64,000 nt of DNA, taken from positions 124,001 to 188,000 of the forward strand of contig CAVUAF010000017.1 of assembly GCA_963739375.1 (NCBI GenBank), written 5' to 3'. The notes under the pieces were generated by a model that had not been told where the DNA came from, searched no databases, and saw only the letters and a program-made list of their open reading frames with translations. This document shows, one piece after another, positions 1-8,037 of this stretch. A program made the position numbers and the translations under genes. Position 1 is the first letter of the stretch. Every line of letters begins with the position of its first letter. Source of the stretch: CAVUAF01 sp963739375. GTDB taxonomy: Bacteria; Acidobacteriota; Terriglobia; Terriglobales; Acidobacteriaceae.

Positions 1-1
1 C

Positions 2-1180
2 GACCTCCTCGTCCCGCGCGGCTTTCGCTTTGCCGCGCTCGCGGCCGGCATCAAGCCGAGTGGCGCGCCCGACCTGGCGCTGGCGGCCGCGGCGGCGGGG
101 ACGCAGGCCGCGGCGGTGTTTACCAGGAACCTGGTGGTGGCCGCGCCGCTCCTCATCGGCCGGCGGAACCTGCAGGCGGGGCGCGGCGAAGTGCGCGCCG
201 TCGTGGTGAACTCCGGCAACGCCAACTGCGCCACCGGCAGCGAAGGCGTGCGGCGCTGCGAACAGGTGTGCCGCGCCGTCGCGCACGAGTTACAGGTCGC
301 GCCGCGCGCCATCTTTCCTTCGTCCACGGGTGTGATCGGCGTGCCGCTGCCGGCGCAGAAAATCACGGCTGCCGTGCCCGCGCTGGCGCGATCGCTGGCG
401 GCGACACCGGAAGCGCTGGAGTCATTCGCGCGCGCCATCCTGACCACCGACACGCGCATGAAGGTGGCGGCGGCCCGCGTGCCCTGCCGCCAGGAAGAGG
501 CGGTGGTGGTCGGGGTGGCCAAGGGCGCGGGCATGATCCATCCCAACCTGGCGACCATGCTGGCCTACGTCTTCACCGACGCGGCGCTCAGCGCGCGCGA
601 GCTGCGCGCCGCCGTCCGCGCCGCCGCCGACACCTCCTTCAACTGCATCAGCGTGGACGGCGACACCTCGACCAACGACACGCTCCTGGTGCTCGCCTCG
701 GGCGTGGCCGGGAGGCCGCGCCGGCGCGACGCCTTTCAGCAGGCGCTCGCGGGCGTGTGCGGGTCGCTGGCGGAACAGATCGTGCGCGACGGGGAGGGCG
801 TGCGCCACGTGGTGCGCCTGCACATCGAAAAGGCGCGCACCCGCGCCGAGGCGGTGCGGATCGGGCGGACCATCGCCACCTCCGCGCTGGTGAAAACCGC
901 CTGGGCGGGCGCCGATCCCAACTGGGGGAGGATCCTGGCGGCCATCGGGCGCGCCGGGGTGCGGCTCGACCCGGGCCGCATCAGCGTGCATTGCGGGCCG
1001 CATCGCGTCTGCCAGAACGGAGCGGCCGTCGCCTTCAACGAAGCGGCGGCCCACGCTTATCTCTCGCAGCCCGAGTTTGACCTCACGGTGAAGCTCGGCC
1101 GCGGGCGCGCCCGCGCCACCGTCCTCACCTGCGACCTCACCGCCGAGTACGTCCACATCAACGCCGACTACACCACGTAG
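2..1180 (+). CDS. argJ: Bifunctional ornithine acetyltransferase / N-acetylglutamate synthase (5' truncated)
   Basis: ArgJ recycles the acetyl group from N-acetylornithine to glutamate in cytoplasmic arginine biosynthesis. The frame is open from base 2 and already reads the family N-terminal region (VPRGFRFAALAAGIKPSG), so the true start lies upstream of the window. The autoproteolytic site is visible around base 550 in HPNLATMLAY, where the family cleaves before the Thr to create the nucleophile. The N-terminal VVNSGNANC and C-terminal ADPNWGRILAAIGRAG and INADYTT stretches are also typical. About 392 residues are present, close to full family length. No other arginine genes are adjacent on this side. 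Confidence 0.96.
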   Translation, partial: DLLVPRGFRFAALAAGIKPSGAPDLALAAAAAGTQAAAVFTRNLVVAAPLLIGRRNLQAGRGEVRAVVVNSGNANCATGSEGVRRCEQVCRAVAHELQVAPRAIFPSSTGVIGVPLPAQKITAAVPALARSLAATPEALESFARAILTTDTRMKVAAARVPCRQEEAVVVGVAKGAGMIHPNLATMLAYVFTDAALSARELRAAVRAAADTSFNCISVDGDTSTNDTLLVLASGVAGRPRRRDAFQQALAGVCGSLAEQIVRDGEGVRHVVRLHIEKARTRAEAVRIGRTIATSALVKTAWAGADPNWGRILAAIGRAGVRLDPGRISVHCGPHRVCQNGAAVAFNEAAAHAYLSQPEFDLTVKLGRGRARATVLTCDLTAEYVHINADYTT

Positions 1181-1220
1181 CGCACCGAGACGCCGCGGCC
1201 GGCGCGAAACCAATTACAGG

Positions 1221-1404
1221 CGATGTCATCCTGAGGGCGCCTTTGTTGCGCCCGAAGAATCTATGTACTGAGCTGGCCGTGCCACGGACCGCCGCTGCAG
1301 CGAACCGCCGTCACGCGGCCAGCCCCGCAGGGGCGATTGACGGTAGCCCAGGACGCGGTCCTGGGTAAGCTGCGTAAAGAGGAGGAGAGCCCGCTTTAGC
1401 GGGC
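1221..1404. repeat. Intergenic hairpin mosaic downstream of argJ
   Basis: The gap between argJ and the next gene is a chain of perfect short hairpins and no convincing gene. It begins with GATGTCATCCTGAGG, a GGGCGC/GCGCCC hairpin and CGAAGAATCTATGTAC. This is the reverse complement of the frame also seen at 14045-14095. Then come GCCCC-gca-GGGGC (1322-1334), CCCAGGAC-gcg-GTCCTGGG (1347-1365) and GCCCGCT-tt-AGCGGGC (1389-1404). The run looks like dispersed repeat modules placed side by side between convergent genes. Confidence 0.7.
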
Positions 1405-1419
1405 GGCACAAAGACGCCA

Positions 1420-1836
1420 CTACTTCTTCTTCAGCGACTGCTCCAGCGCCGCCCAATCCGTCTTCGCAAACTGCTCGAACCCTGCTTGCGTCAGGGCGGC
1501 GAGTTCGGCGAACAGCTTCTCGTCCACCGCTTTGAAGTTAAAGCACGTCTTGCCCTGCATGCGGCGCTTCAGCTCGGGCGAGACCCGCCGCTGCATCGGC
1601 TCGCACATGTACAGCGGCATCAAGTGGAAGCTGGTGTACGCCTTGCCCGCGCGCACGCCGGCGAACCACACCGGCTTCTTGCGGAAGACCACCGCGCGCA
1701 GCACCAGCTGGTAGTACGTAGGCGTATCGGCGATCGTGACCGTGTGCTTCGCAAACGGCTGGAGAATCTTCTTCAGCGACGCAAACGGCTCATTCGCGGG
1801 TGCAGCTTTCTTCTTTGCTGCTGCGGTGGCAGCCAT
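1420..1836 (-). CDS. DUF1801-like small protein
   Basis: This is a 138-residue soluble protein with a basic, alanine/lysine-rich N-terminus. The core resembles DUF1801 (YdhG-like) proteins: a predicted beta stretch with YYQLVLRAVVFRKKPVWFAG, then SFHLMPLYM, then RRMQGKTCFNFKAVD. The family function is not established. ATG at 1836 is preferred over the GTG three bases upstream because AGGAGG lies 5 bases before it. The start overlaps the stop of the upstream gene (TGATG), so the two are probably translationally coupled. The family name is a recognition by motif and moderately sure. Confidence 0.6.
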   Translation of the reverse strand: MAATAAAKKKAAPANEPFASLKKILQPFAKHTVTIADTPTYYQLVLRAVVFRKKPVWFAGVRAGKAYTSFHLMPLYMCEPMQRRVSPELKRRMQGKTCFNFKAVDEKLFAELAALTQAGFEQFAKTDWAALEQSLKKK

Positions 1837-2243
1837 CACTTCCTCCTGCGCGCTGCGCGCCAGAAATTCGATACCGTGAACCAGCCGAAGACTACCGCAA
1901 AAAGCGCCGCCACCACCGCCCGGCTGGGCCCGATCTGCCCGGCCGCGTAGCGGTGATACTCACGGACCGCGGCCGCGCTGCCGATGATGGTAAAACAGGC
2001 GAAGACAAAGCCGGTGACCTCCAGAAAGAGCACGTGCAGCACGCGGCCGAGCGTGCCCGCGGCCCCTTGGAGGCCGGCCAGTGCGGCGGAGACCAGCCGC
2101 CCATGCGGCACCCGGCGCGCGGCACGCAGCGCGGCCGCTGCCCGGAAGCCCCAGTTCTGCGGATCGGACGCCACCCGGGGATTGTACGGAATCGCGGGAC
2201 CGCCGTGATCACCCTCGTCGCCGAAAATGCCAGCCGCGCCCAA
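1836..2243 (-). CDS. Small membrane protein of unknown function
   Basis: Up to 135 residues. The C-terminal half has two likely membrane helices (VLHVLFLEVTGFVFACFTII and AVVAALFAVVFGWFTV) separated by REYHRYAAGQIGPSR, and it ends in a basic RRRK tail. The start is uncertain: the longest frame begins at a TTG (2243) without a good ribosome site, and a GTG further in is possible. The stop overlaps the next gene's start, so the two form an operon. I do not recognise a characterised family. Confidence 0.55.
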   Translation of the reverse strand: MGAAGIFGDEGDHGGPAIPYNPRVASDPQNWGFRAAAALRAARRVPHGRLVSAALAGLQGAAGTLGRVLHVLFLEVTGFVFACFTIIGSAAAVREYHRYAAGQIGPSRAVVAALFAVVFGWFTVSNFWRAARRRK

Positions 2244-2351
2244 CCCTCCGGCTGGTTGGCGATGCCGGCGAATCGCCTTGCAACCTGACCGGCGGCGCGC
2301 GCATCCAATGATGAAGGTCGAAAGTCGCGCCAGGGCCTGGTGGGGGCAAGC

Positions 2352-2642
2352 TTGAATTTTCGGTTGCTACAGCTGCTGAAGGAGCTCGGCGAAGCCATCA
2401 ACGCATCGCTGGGCAAGTCGGAACAGATTGCGGGCGCCGTCTCCCGCATCCAGGCCGGGGGCTACGACGTGTCCTTGGTCCTCGAAGCCACGGTGGGCTT
2501 CAACGAGCGCGACGAAGCCGAAGCGAAGCCGGTGCTGGTCAACGCCCACCGCCCGCACGCGGGTGAACCCGAACTCAAGGTGGACCAGCAGGACATGATG
2601 TTCCTGAAGATGCTGCGCATCAGCCTCGGGGACCCGGCCTGA
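2352..2642 (+). CDS. Conserved hypothetical protein
   Basis: This is a small acidic protein of about 96 residues. It starts NFRLLQLLKELGEAINASL, continues through GYDVSLVLEATVGFNE, and ends DMMFLKMLRISLGDPA. A TTG start at 2352 is chosen because GGGGG lies 5 bases upstream; a GTG at 2340 is the alternative. No membrane segment or signal peptide is visible, and I do not recognise a characterised family. It stands alone between the divergent small membrane gene and glgC. Confidence 0.55.
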   Translation: MNFRLLQLLKELGEAINASLGKSEQIAGAVSRIQAGGYDVSLVLEATVGFNERDEAEAKPVLVNAHRPHAGEPELKVDQQDMMFLKMLRISLGDPA

Positions 2643-2756
2643 TCGTCGGGCCGCGGCCGGGCGGCGTGTTTTCCTGTGCTACCATCGTGACGTTCCAGCG
2701 CGGGGCTGGCGCGCGGGGCGCAGGCCGAGCGCGCAACCCGTCATCTTGACGTCGCG

Positions 2757-4007
2757 ATGAAAGACACCCTGGTAGTGCTCTTGGCTGGTGGCGCGGGGGA
2801 ACGCCTCTACCCGCTGACGCGCGACCGCGCCAAGCCGGCGGTCACCTTCGGCGGCATCTACCGCATCATCGACGTCACCCTCTCCAACTGCATCAACTCC
2901 AACCTGCGCCATATCTACATCCTGACCCAGTACAAGGCGCTCAGCCTGAACCGCCACATCCGCGAGGGCTGGAACATCGTGGCCCGCGACCTGGGCGAGT
3001 TCATCGAGATCCTGCCGCCCATGAAGCGGGTGAGCGAGAACTGGTACCTGGGCACCTCCGACGCGGTCTACCAGAATATTTATTCCATCGGCGCCGAGGA
3101 GCCGAAGCACGTCCTGATTCTCAGCGGCGACCACATCTACAAGATGAATTACGAGCTGATGCTGCGCCAGCACAACGACTCGGGGGCCGACGTCACGCTG
3201 GCCACCATCCTCATCGCGCCGGAGGAGACGAATCGCTTCGGGGTGGTGGACATCGACCGCGACGGCCGTCTCGTCGGCTTTGTCGAGAAGCCGCAGCAGA
3301 CCGACATCCGCTCGCCCTACAACCCGCACATGGTGTCCGGTTCCATGGGCGTGTACCTGTTCAACACCGATGTCCTCATCCCGGTGCTGCTGAAGGACGC
3401 CGAGGACCCGAATTCCTCGCACGACTTCGGCCACGACATCCTGCCGCGCATCGTGGAGGAATACCGCGTCTACTCCTTCAACTTCGTGGACGAAAACAAG
3501 AAGGAGGCGCTGTACTGGCGCGACGTGGGCACGCTGGAGGCTTATTACGAGGCCAACATGGACATCGTCTCGGTGTCGCCGGTGTTCAACCTCTACGACG
3601 AGGCATGGCCCATCCGCACCCACCAGCGGCAGTATCCGCCGGCGAAGTTCGTTTTCGGCGAACCGCAGCGCATGGGCATCGCCATCGATTCCATCGTCTC
3701 CATGGGCTGCATCGTTTCCGGCGGCGTGGTGCGCAACAGCATTCTTTCGCCCAACGTGCGGGTGAATTCCTACTGCGACGTGGATGCCAGCATCGTGTTT
3801 ACGCACGTCAACATCGGACGCCACTGCAAGATCCGCCGCGCCATCATCGACCGCAACGTGCAGCTCCCCGAGGGCACGGTCATCGGCTACGACCCCGAAG
3901 AAGACCGCCAGAAGTACTTCGTCACCGACAGCGGCATCACCGTGGTCACCCGCGATTACTCCATGTTCGAGAGCCCGGTCGAGGTGGACTACTTCACCAG
4001 CGAATAG
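2757..4007 (+). CDS. glgC: Glucose-1-phosphate adenylyltransferase
   Basis: GlgC makes ADP-glucose from glucose-1-phosphate and ATP, the committed step of glycogen synthesis. The 416-residue protein has the nucleotidyltransferase signature LAGGAGERLYPLTRDRAKPA at the N-terminus, then FGGIYRIIDVTLSNCINS. SGDHIYKMNY carries the metal-binding Asp, and GFVEKP with YWRDVGTLEAYYEANM forms the sugar site. A C-terminal left-handed beta-helix follows (SIVSMGCIVSGG, SPNVRVNSYC). The length is normal for the family. No other glycogen genes are adjacent, so it is probably transcribed alone. Confidence 0.97.
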   Translation: MKDTLVVLLAGGAGERLYPLTRDRAKPAVTFGGIYRIIDVTLSNCINSNLRHIYILTQYKALSLNRHIREGWNIVARDLGEFIEILPPMKRVSENWYLGTSDAVYQNIYSIGAEEPKHVLILSGDHIYKMNYELMLRQHNDSGADVTLATILIAPEETNRFGVVDIDRDGRLVGFVEKPQQTDIRSPYNPHMVSGSMGVYLFNTDVLIPVLLKDAEDPNSSHDFGHDILPRIVEEYRVYSFNFVDENKKEALYWRDVGTLEAYYEANMDIVSVSPVFNLYDEAWPIRTHQRQYPPAKFVFGEPQRMGIAIDSIVSMGCIVSGGVVRNSILSPNVRVNSYCDVDASIVFTHVNIGRHCKIRRAIIDRNVQLPEGTVIGYDPEEDRQKYFVTDSGITVVTRDYSMFESPVEVDYFTSE

Positions 4008-4089
4008 GCGCCGCCGGCTTCGTCACCTCTTCGCCTGGGTTCCGCCCCTTCCCACGCCTGTTAGAATCTCCCGTTCTTCCACATTCAGC

Positions 4090-4118
4090 GGAACTTAGCG
4101 AAGGCGAAATACGTATCT
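4090..4118 (+). promoter_or_regulatory. Candidate ECF sigma (RpoE-type) promoter
   Basis: GGAACTT at 4090-4096 is followed after 16 bases by GTATCT at 4113-4118, about 40 bases before the sigma factor gene. GGAACTT is the classic -35 of RpoE-type ECF sigma factors. The position suggests autoregulation of the sigma gene and its downstream cluster. This is inferred from motif and position. Confidence 0.5.
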
Positions 4119-4155
4119 CCTGGGCAGCAGGGCCAGGAGTGTGCGGGAGTGCGGG

Positions 4156-4755
4156 TTGGACGATATCCAGATGGCGGCCGCGCTGGTCCGTCGCTGTTTG
4201 GCGGGCGACGCGGAGGCGTGGGAGGAACTCGTACGCCAGAGCCATCGCCGCATCTACAACCTCTGCTACCGCTTTACCGGCTCGGCGGACGACGCCGAGG
4301 ATCTGACCCAGGAAGTCTTCATCAAGGTTTATCGCACCCTCGCCAGCTACGACGCGGCGAAGGGCGCCTTCGCCACCTGGCTGACCACCATGACCCGCAA
4401 CTTGCTGGTGGACCACTTCCGGCGCTCCAAAATGGAGCGGCTGAGCGAGTCGCTGGATACGCCGGCGTCGGAAGACCCCGACGCCCAGCCCCTGGCCGCA
4501 CAGCTTGCCGACGGCGGCCCCGCCCCCGACCAGAAGCTGCTGGGGCGCGAGCGGCAGGCCATGGTGCAGGCGGCGCTGCAGAAGCTGTCGCCGGAACTGC
4601 GCGAAACGGTCATCCTGCGCGACCTGCAGGACCTGGACTACAAGGAAATTGCCCAGGTGCTGAAGGTCCCCGAGGGCACGGTGAAGTCGAGAATTAACCG
4701 CGGGCGGACGGAACTTGCACGCCTGCTCGCGCGTACTTACAGGCAGGTGCAATGA
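4156..4755 (+). CDS. ECF RNA polymerase sigma factor (RpoE-like)
   Basis: An ECF sigma factor of about 199 residues. Region 2 is clear: DDAEDLTQEVFIKVYRTL, then GAFATWLTTMTRNLLVDHFR. Region 4 is LSPELRETVILRDLQDLDY with the helix-turn-helix EIAQVLKVPEGTVKSRI. A TTG start at 4156 is used because GGGAG lies 6 bases upstream; GTG at 4141 is an alternative but its AGGAG is too close, and ATG at 4171 is also possible. The stop overlaps the anti-sigma start by four bases (ATGA), giving a coupled sigma/anti-sigma pair. A GGAACTT-type promoter lies just upstream. Confidence 0.93.
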   Translation: MDDIQMAAALVRRCLAGDAEAWEELVRQSHRRIYNLCYRFTGSADDAEDLTQEVFIKVYRTLASYDAAKGAFATWLTTMTRNLLVDHFRRSKMERLSESLDTPASEDPDAQPLAAQLADGGPAPDQKLLGRERQAMVQAALQKLSPELRETVILRDLQDLDYKEIAQVLKVPEGTVKSRINRGRTELARLLARTYRQVQ

Positions 4756-5468
4756 TGGCGGGCGAAAACCAACCCGTGATGTCGTGCAGCGAGTTCGAAG
4801 CCCTGCTGACGGATGCGCTCGATGGCGCCCTGGGCGGCGCCACGCGCGAGCGCTTCGCCCAGCACCGCGCCGGCTGTCCCATCTGCCGGCTGGCCTTTGC
4901 GGAAGCGGAAGCGGGGAAGGGATGGCTGGCGGCGCTCGCTGAAGTCGAGCCGCCGCGCATGCTGGCGCACAACATCATCGCGGCCACCAGCGGCGCGAAG
5001 GCCGAGGTGGCGGCCGGCAGAACGAGCTGGATCGATCGCCTGCCCGCCCCCTTCCGGCCGGTCTTGCAGCCGCGCTTTGCCATGTCGTTTGCCATGGCCT
5101 TCTTCTCCCTGAGCATCGTTTTCAACCTGGCCGGCATCCGCCTGGGCGACCTCCGGGCCGCCGACCTGCGGCCTTCCGCGCTCGGCAACCTGGCCGTCTC
5201 CACCCTGGCCCAAACCCAGGGGCGCATCGTGAAGTACTACGAGAGTATGCGCCTGGTCTACGAGATCGAGTCGCGCATGCGCGCCCTGCGCAACGCCAGC
5301 GAGGAGCCGCCGCAACCGCAGCCCAAGCCGCGCGAGCCGGAGAAACGCAATCAGAACGAAAAAACCAGCGGACATCCCGACCAGAAAGAAAACGACCGTT
5401 ACGTCTGGGAGCTGCTGAACAACACGTGGGCGACCGTTGGCGCTCCCGTGTGGGTGGGGTCAAGGTGA
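4752..5468 (+). CDS. Zinc-finger anti-sigma factor, membrane-anchored
   Basis: A 238-residue protein whose N-terminus fits the anti-sigma zinc finger (zf-HC2): MSCSEFEALLTDALDG followed by FAQHRAGCPICRLAF, giving the Cys...His-x3-Cys-x2-Cys pattern that clamps ECF sigma factors. A single membrane helix follows around residues 115-135 (FAMSFAMAFFSLSIVFNLAG). The C-terminal part after it is rich in Pro, Lys and Glu and would be the extracytoplasmic sensor side. It overlaps the sigma gene by 4 bp and is the likely partner that holds it at the membrane. Confidence 0.9.
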   Translation: MMAGENQPVMSCSEFEALLTDALDGALGGATRERFAQHRAGCPICRLAFAEAEAGKGWLAALAEVEPPRMLAHNIIAATSGAKAEVAAGRTSWIDRLPAPFRPVLQPRFAMSFAMAFFSLSIVFNLAGIRLGDLRAADLRPSALGNLAVSTLAQTQGRIVKYYESMRLVYEIESRMRALRNASEEPPQPQPKPREPEKRNQNEKTSGHPDQKENDRYVWELLNNTWATVGAPVWVGSR

Positions 5469-5481
5469 GCGAGGAGGCGAT

Positions 5482-6192
5482 ATGAACTGCGTCAACCATC
5501 CCGACGTCGCGGCAGCAGCGTACTGCCGGACTTGCGGCAAGGCGCTGTGCGCGACTTGCAAGCGTGACGTACGCGGGGTGATCTACTGCGAGGACTGCCT
5601 GGCGGCACACGTCTCCGGCGCCGTACCGGCCGGCGCTCCCCCGGTGGGGCCGGGTCCCACCGTGGTGGTGGCGCCCGACGGCGGCAACCCGGTCCTGGCC
5701 GCGCTGCTGGGCATGATTCCCGGCGTCGGCGCCATGTTCAATGGCCAGTTTCTGAAGGCGCTGATCCACGTCGTCATCTTCGCCTGCGCCATCTGGGCCA
5801 CGGACCATGTCGGCGACGCCTTCGGCATTCTCGTCGCCTTCTGGTGGTTCTACATGGTCTTTGACGCCTACAAGACGGCGCGCGCCAGGCAGTTCGGTCT
5901 GCCGCTGCCCGATCCTTTCGGCTTCGAGCGCATGTGGGGCGGGAGCGTGAGCGCGGGGGCGGTGCCGCCGAGTGCGGTCATGCCGGGCACGCCCGCGGTG
6001 GCGCCGCCACCCGCAGGCGAGGAATTCCGCAACGCCCCGGTGGGCGCCATTGTGCTCATCGTCATCGGCATGCTCTTCCTGCTCGACACCATGGGCCTGT
6101 TCCACTGGCATTGGTTCGGCCGCTTGTGGCCGGTCATCCTCATCGTGCTCGGCGTGTGGGTGTGGATCCGCCGCCGGCCGGTGACGGACTAG
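5482..6192 (+). CDS. B-box zinc-finger membrane protein with LiaI-like module
   Basis: A 236-residue protein. Residues 1-45 form a B-box-type zinc finger: CVNHPDVAAAAYCRTCGKALC, CATC and YCEDCLAAH. Two or three membrane segments follow (PVLAALLGMIPGVGAMF, HVVIFACAIW, FGILVAFWWFYMVF). The C-terminus ends in a LiaI/LiaF-type (DUF5668) hairpin, GMLFLLDTMGLFHWHW...LWPVILIVLGVWVW. ATG 5482 is chosen because GAGGAGG lies just upstream. It is the first of three consecutive proteins with this module and probably an envelope-stress target of the sigma factor. Confidence 0.8.
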   Translation: MNCVNHPDVAAAAYCRTCGKALCATCKRDVRGVIYCEDCLAAHVSGAVPAGAPPVGPGPTVVVAPDGGNPVLAALLGMIPGVGAMFNGQFLKALIHVVIFACAIWATDHVGDAFGILVAFWWFYMVFDAYKTARARQFGLPLPDPFGFERMWGGSVSAGAVPPSAVMPGTPAVAPPPAGEEFRNAPVGAIVLIVIGMLFLLDTMGLFHWHWFGRLWPVILIVLGVWVWIRRRPVTD

Positions 6193-6202
6193 GAGGCGAG
6201 TT

Positions 6203-6523
6203 ATGGGTGCTTATCCTTACGGCCGTTACTATCGCAACCGCATGTGTCCGTGCCCGCGCTGCCGCTGCCGCTCGGCCAACGGCGCCATCTGGCTGGTGAC
6301 CCTCGGGATATTGTTCCTGCTCGACACCATGGGGGTGATCCGCTTCCACTACACCTGGCCGGTGCTCCTCATCATGGGCGGCAGCCTCCAGGTGCTGTAC
6401 CACAGCTTGTCCGACGAAGGCCACATTCAGCCCGGCATCTATCCCGCACCGCCGCCCGCCCCGGGCGCGCCGCCGATTCCTCCCCCGGCGTCCAGCAGCG
6501 GGCAAGGAGCCAGCCATGTCTAG
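6203..6523 (+). CDS. Small LiaI-like (DUF5668) membrane protein
   Basis: A 106-residue protein with a short Cys/Arg-rich N-terminus (CPCPRCRCR) and two membrane helices forming the module GAIWLVTLGILFLLDTMG...YTWPVLLIMGGSLQVL. The C-terminal tail is proline-rich. Its hairpin is nearly superimposable on the C-terminus of the preceding protein. AGGAGG lies 5 bases before the ATG. It overlaps the next gene by 8 bp, so it belongs to the same operon. The exact function is unknown; LiaI-type proteins are small membrane partners in envelope-stress responses. Confidence 0.78.
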   Translation: MGAYPYGRYYRNRMCPCPRCRCRSANGAIWLVTLGILFLLDTMGVIRFHYTWPVLLIMGGSLQVLYHSLSDEGHIQPGIYPAPPPAPGAPPIPPPASSSGQGASHV

Positions 6524-7926
6524 CACGCCTCCTGTCTATCCGTACCGGCGGCGGCGTTCGCTGGCGGGACCGCTGACCATGATCCTGGTCGGCGTGATCT
6601 TCCTGCTGGCCAATACCGGCTTGCTGCACTACCACCAGGTCGGGATGTGGTTCTCCCGCTTCTGGCCGCTGCTCATCATTTTCTGGGGCCTGGTCAAGCT
6701 GGTGGAGTGGTTCATGGACCGCTCCGAAGGCGTCCCCACGCGCGGCGTCGGCGCCGGCAGCGTGGTCTTCCTGATCCTGCTCATCATGTTTGGGCTCGCG
6801 GCCACGCAGGCGGCCCGCGTCAATTGGAATGCCGTCGGCGACGAGATGGATATCAACGACGACTTCTTCGGCGGCTTCTTCGGCCAGACTTACACCTTCA
6901 CCAACCAGCAAGAGCAGGCGCTGACCGCCGCCGTCACCACCGCGCAGGTGGCCAGCGACCGCGGCGACATCACCATCAGTGCCTGGGACGAAGCCAAGGT
7001 CAAGGTGGTCGGCCACAAGCGCATTTCCGCCGGCTCGCAGAACGACGCCACCCAGATGGACCAGCGCACCCAGCCCACGGTGCGCATCGAGGGCTCGACC
7101 CTGCTCATCAATGCCAACACCTCCGGCGGCGGGACCCAGGTCGTGGTCGTCGGGTCGGCGACCCACACGGTCACCGATCTGGAAGTCTTTCTGCCCCGGA
7201 ATCTGGCCGTGGAGGTGAACACGCGGCGCGGCGACATCAGCGTGCGCAACCGCGTCGGCGACGTCAAGGCGACTACGCAGCACGGTGACCTCTCGGTCGG
7301 CGAAATCACCGGCGCGGCGACGCTCTTGCTGCGGAGCGGTTCGCTGCGCGCCGAGAAGGTCTCCGGCGACGTCAGCGTGGAGGGCCGCGGCAACGACACC
7401 GACATCAGCGATGTCGGCGGCGCCGCCCGCCTGAACGGCGAGTTCTTCGGGCAGCTCAAACTGGCCCGCGTCGGCAACGGCGTGACCTTCAACTCCAGCC
7501 ACACCGACCTGAAGTTCGGCAAGCTCGAAGGCGGAGATGACCATGGATTCCGGCGACCTGCGCGTCGGGCAGCTCTCCGGGCCGTTCAGCATCACCACGC
7601 GCTCCAAAGACATCCACGTGGACGACATCAGCGGCGATGTGCGGGTGGAGAACACGAACGGCGAGATCGACATCCGCGCCACCCGGATGCCGCTGGGCAC
7701 CATCGACATCACCAATCGCAAAGGGGACGTGCAGCTCACCCTGCCCGCCAATGCCGGCTTCGAGATTGATGCCCGCGCCCGGCGCGGCGAGATCTGGTCT
7801 GATTTCTCGGGCGTGACCGTCTCTGCCCAGGGAGGCGAAACGGTGGCCGCCGGCAGCGTCGGCAAGGGCGGGCCGCACGTCCACATCGACAACCAGTACG
7901 GCCGCATCTCCGTGCACAAAGGATAA
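6516..7926 (+). CDS. LiaF-like membrane protein with adhesin-type beta-helix (DUF4097), one-base frameshift
   Basis: A two-helix LiaI/LiaF module (MILVGVIFLLANTGLL...FWPLLIIFWGLVKLVEWF) and a third helix (VVFLILLIMFGLAAT) are followed by about 330 residues of repetitive beta strands (RGDISVRNRVGDVKATTQHGD, SGDVSVEG, HGDLSVGE) of the DUF4097 type. The frame breaks near 7530-7536 (GGCGGAGATG). Removing one G joins the two halves through TMDSGDLRVGQL and gives 469 residues with an exact multiple of three. A single-base sequence error is the simplest reading. A perfect rho-independent terminator follows, closing the operon. Confidence 0.82.
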
Positions 7927-7950
7927 GGGGAAACACCGCCAATCAAGCTG

Positions 7951-7980
7951 AACCCGGCCGCCCGCGGCCGGGTTTTCTTC
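7951..7980 (+). terminator. Rho-independent terminator
   Basis: AACCCGGCCG (7951-7960), loop CCCG, then the perfect complement CGGCCGGGTT (7965-7974), followed by a T-rich stretch (TTCTTCTTCT). It lies 24 bases after the stop of the sigma-factor operon. Confidence 0.85.
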
Positions 7981-7990
7981 TTCTGGCTGG

Positions 7991-8033
7991 GTGCCCCAGG
8001 TTCGCGCCCCGGTTTTGGGCGCTAACCTGGGCG
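7991..8033. repeat. 43-bp hairpin repeat, copy 1
   Basis: The 43 bases are the exact reverse complement of 25658-25700. Inside is a hairpin with CCAGGTTCGCGCCC and GGGCGCTAACCTGG pairing at 13 of 14 positions around a CGGTTTT loop. A further GGCTAACCTGGG directly after it runs into the 3' end of cmk and supplies the cmk stop codon. Confidence 0.85.
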
Positions 8034-8037
8034 GAGG

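Noticed and set aside
1226..1456. 76-residue minus-strand frame downstream of argJ
   Set aside because: Most of it lies in the hairpin repeat chain, and its end overlaps the DUF1801-like gene.
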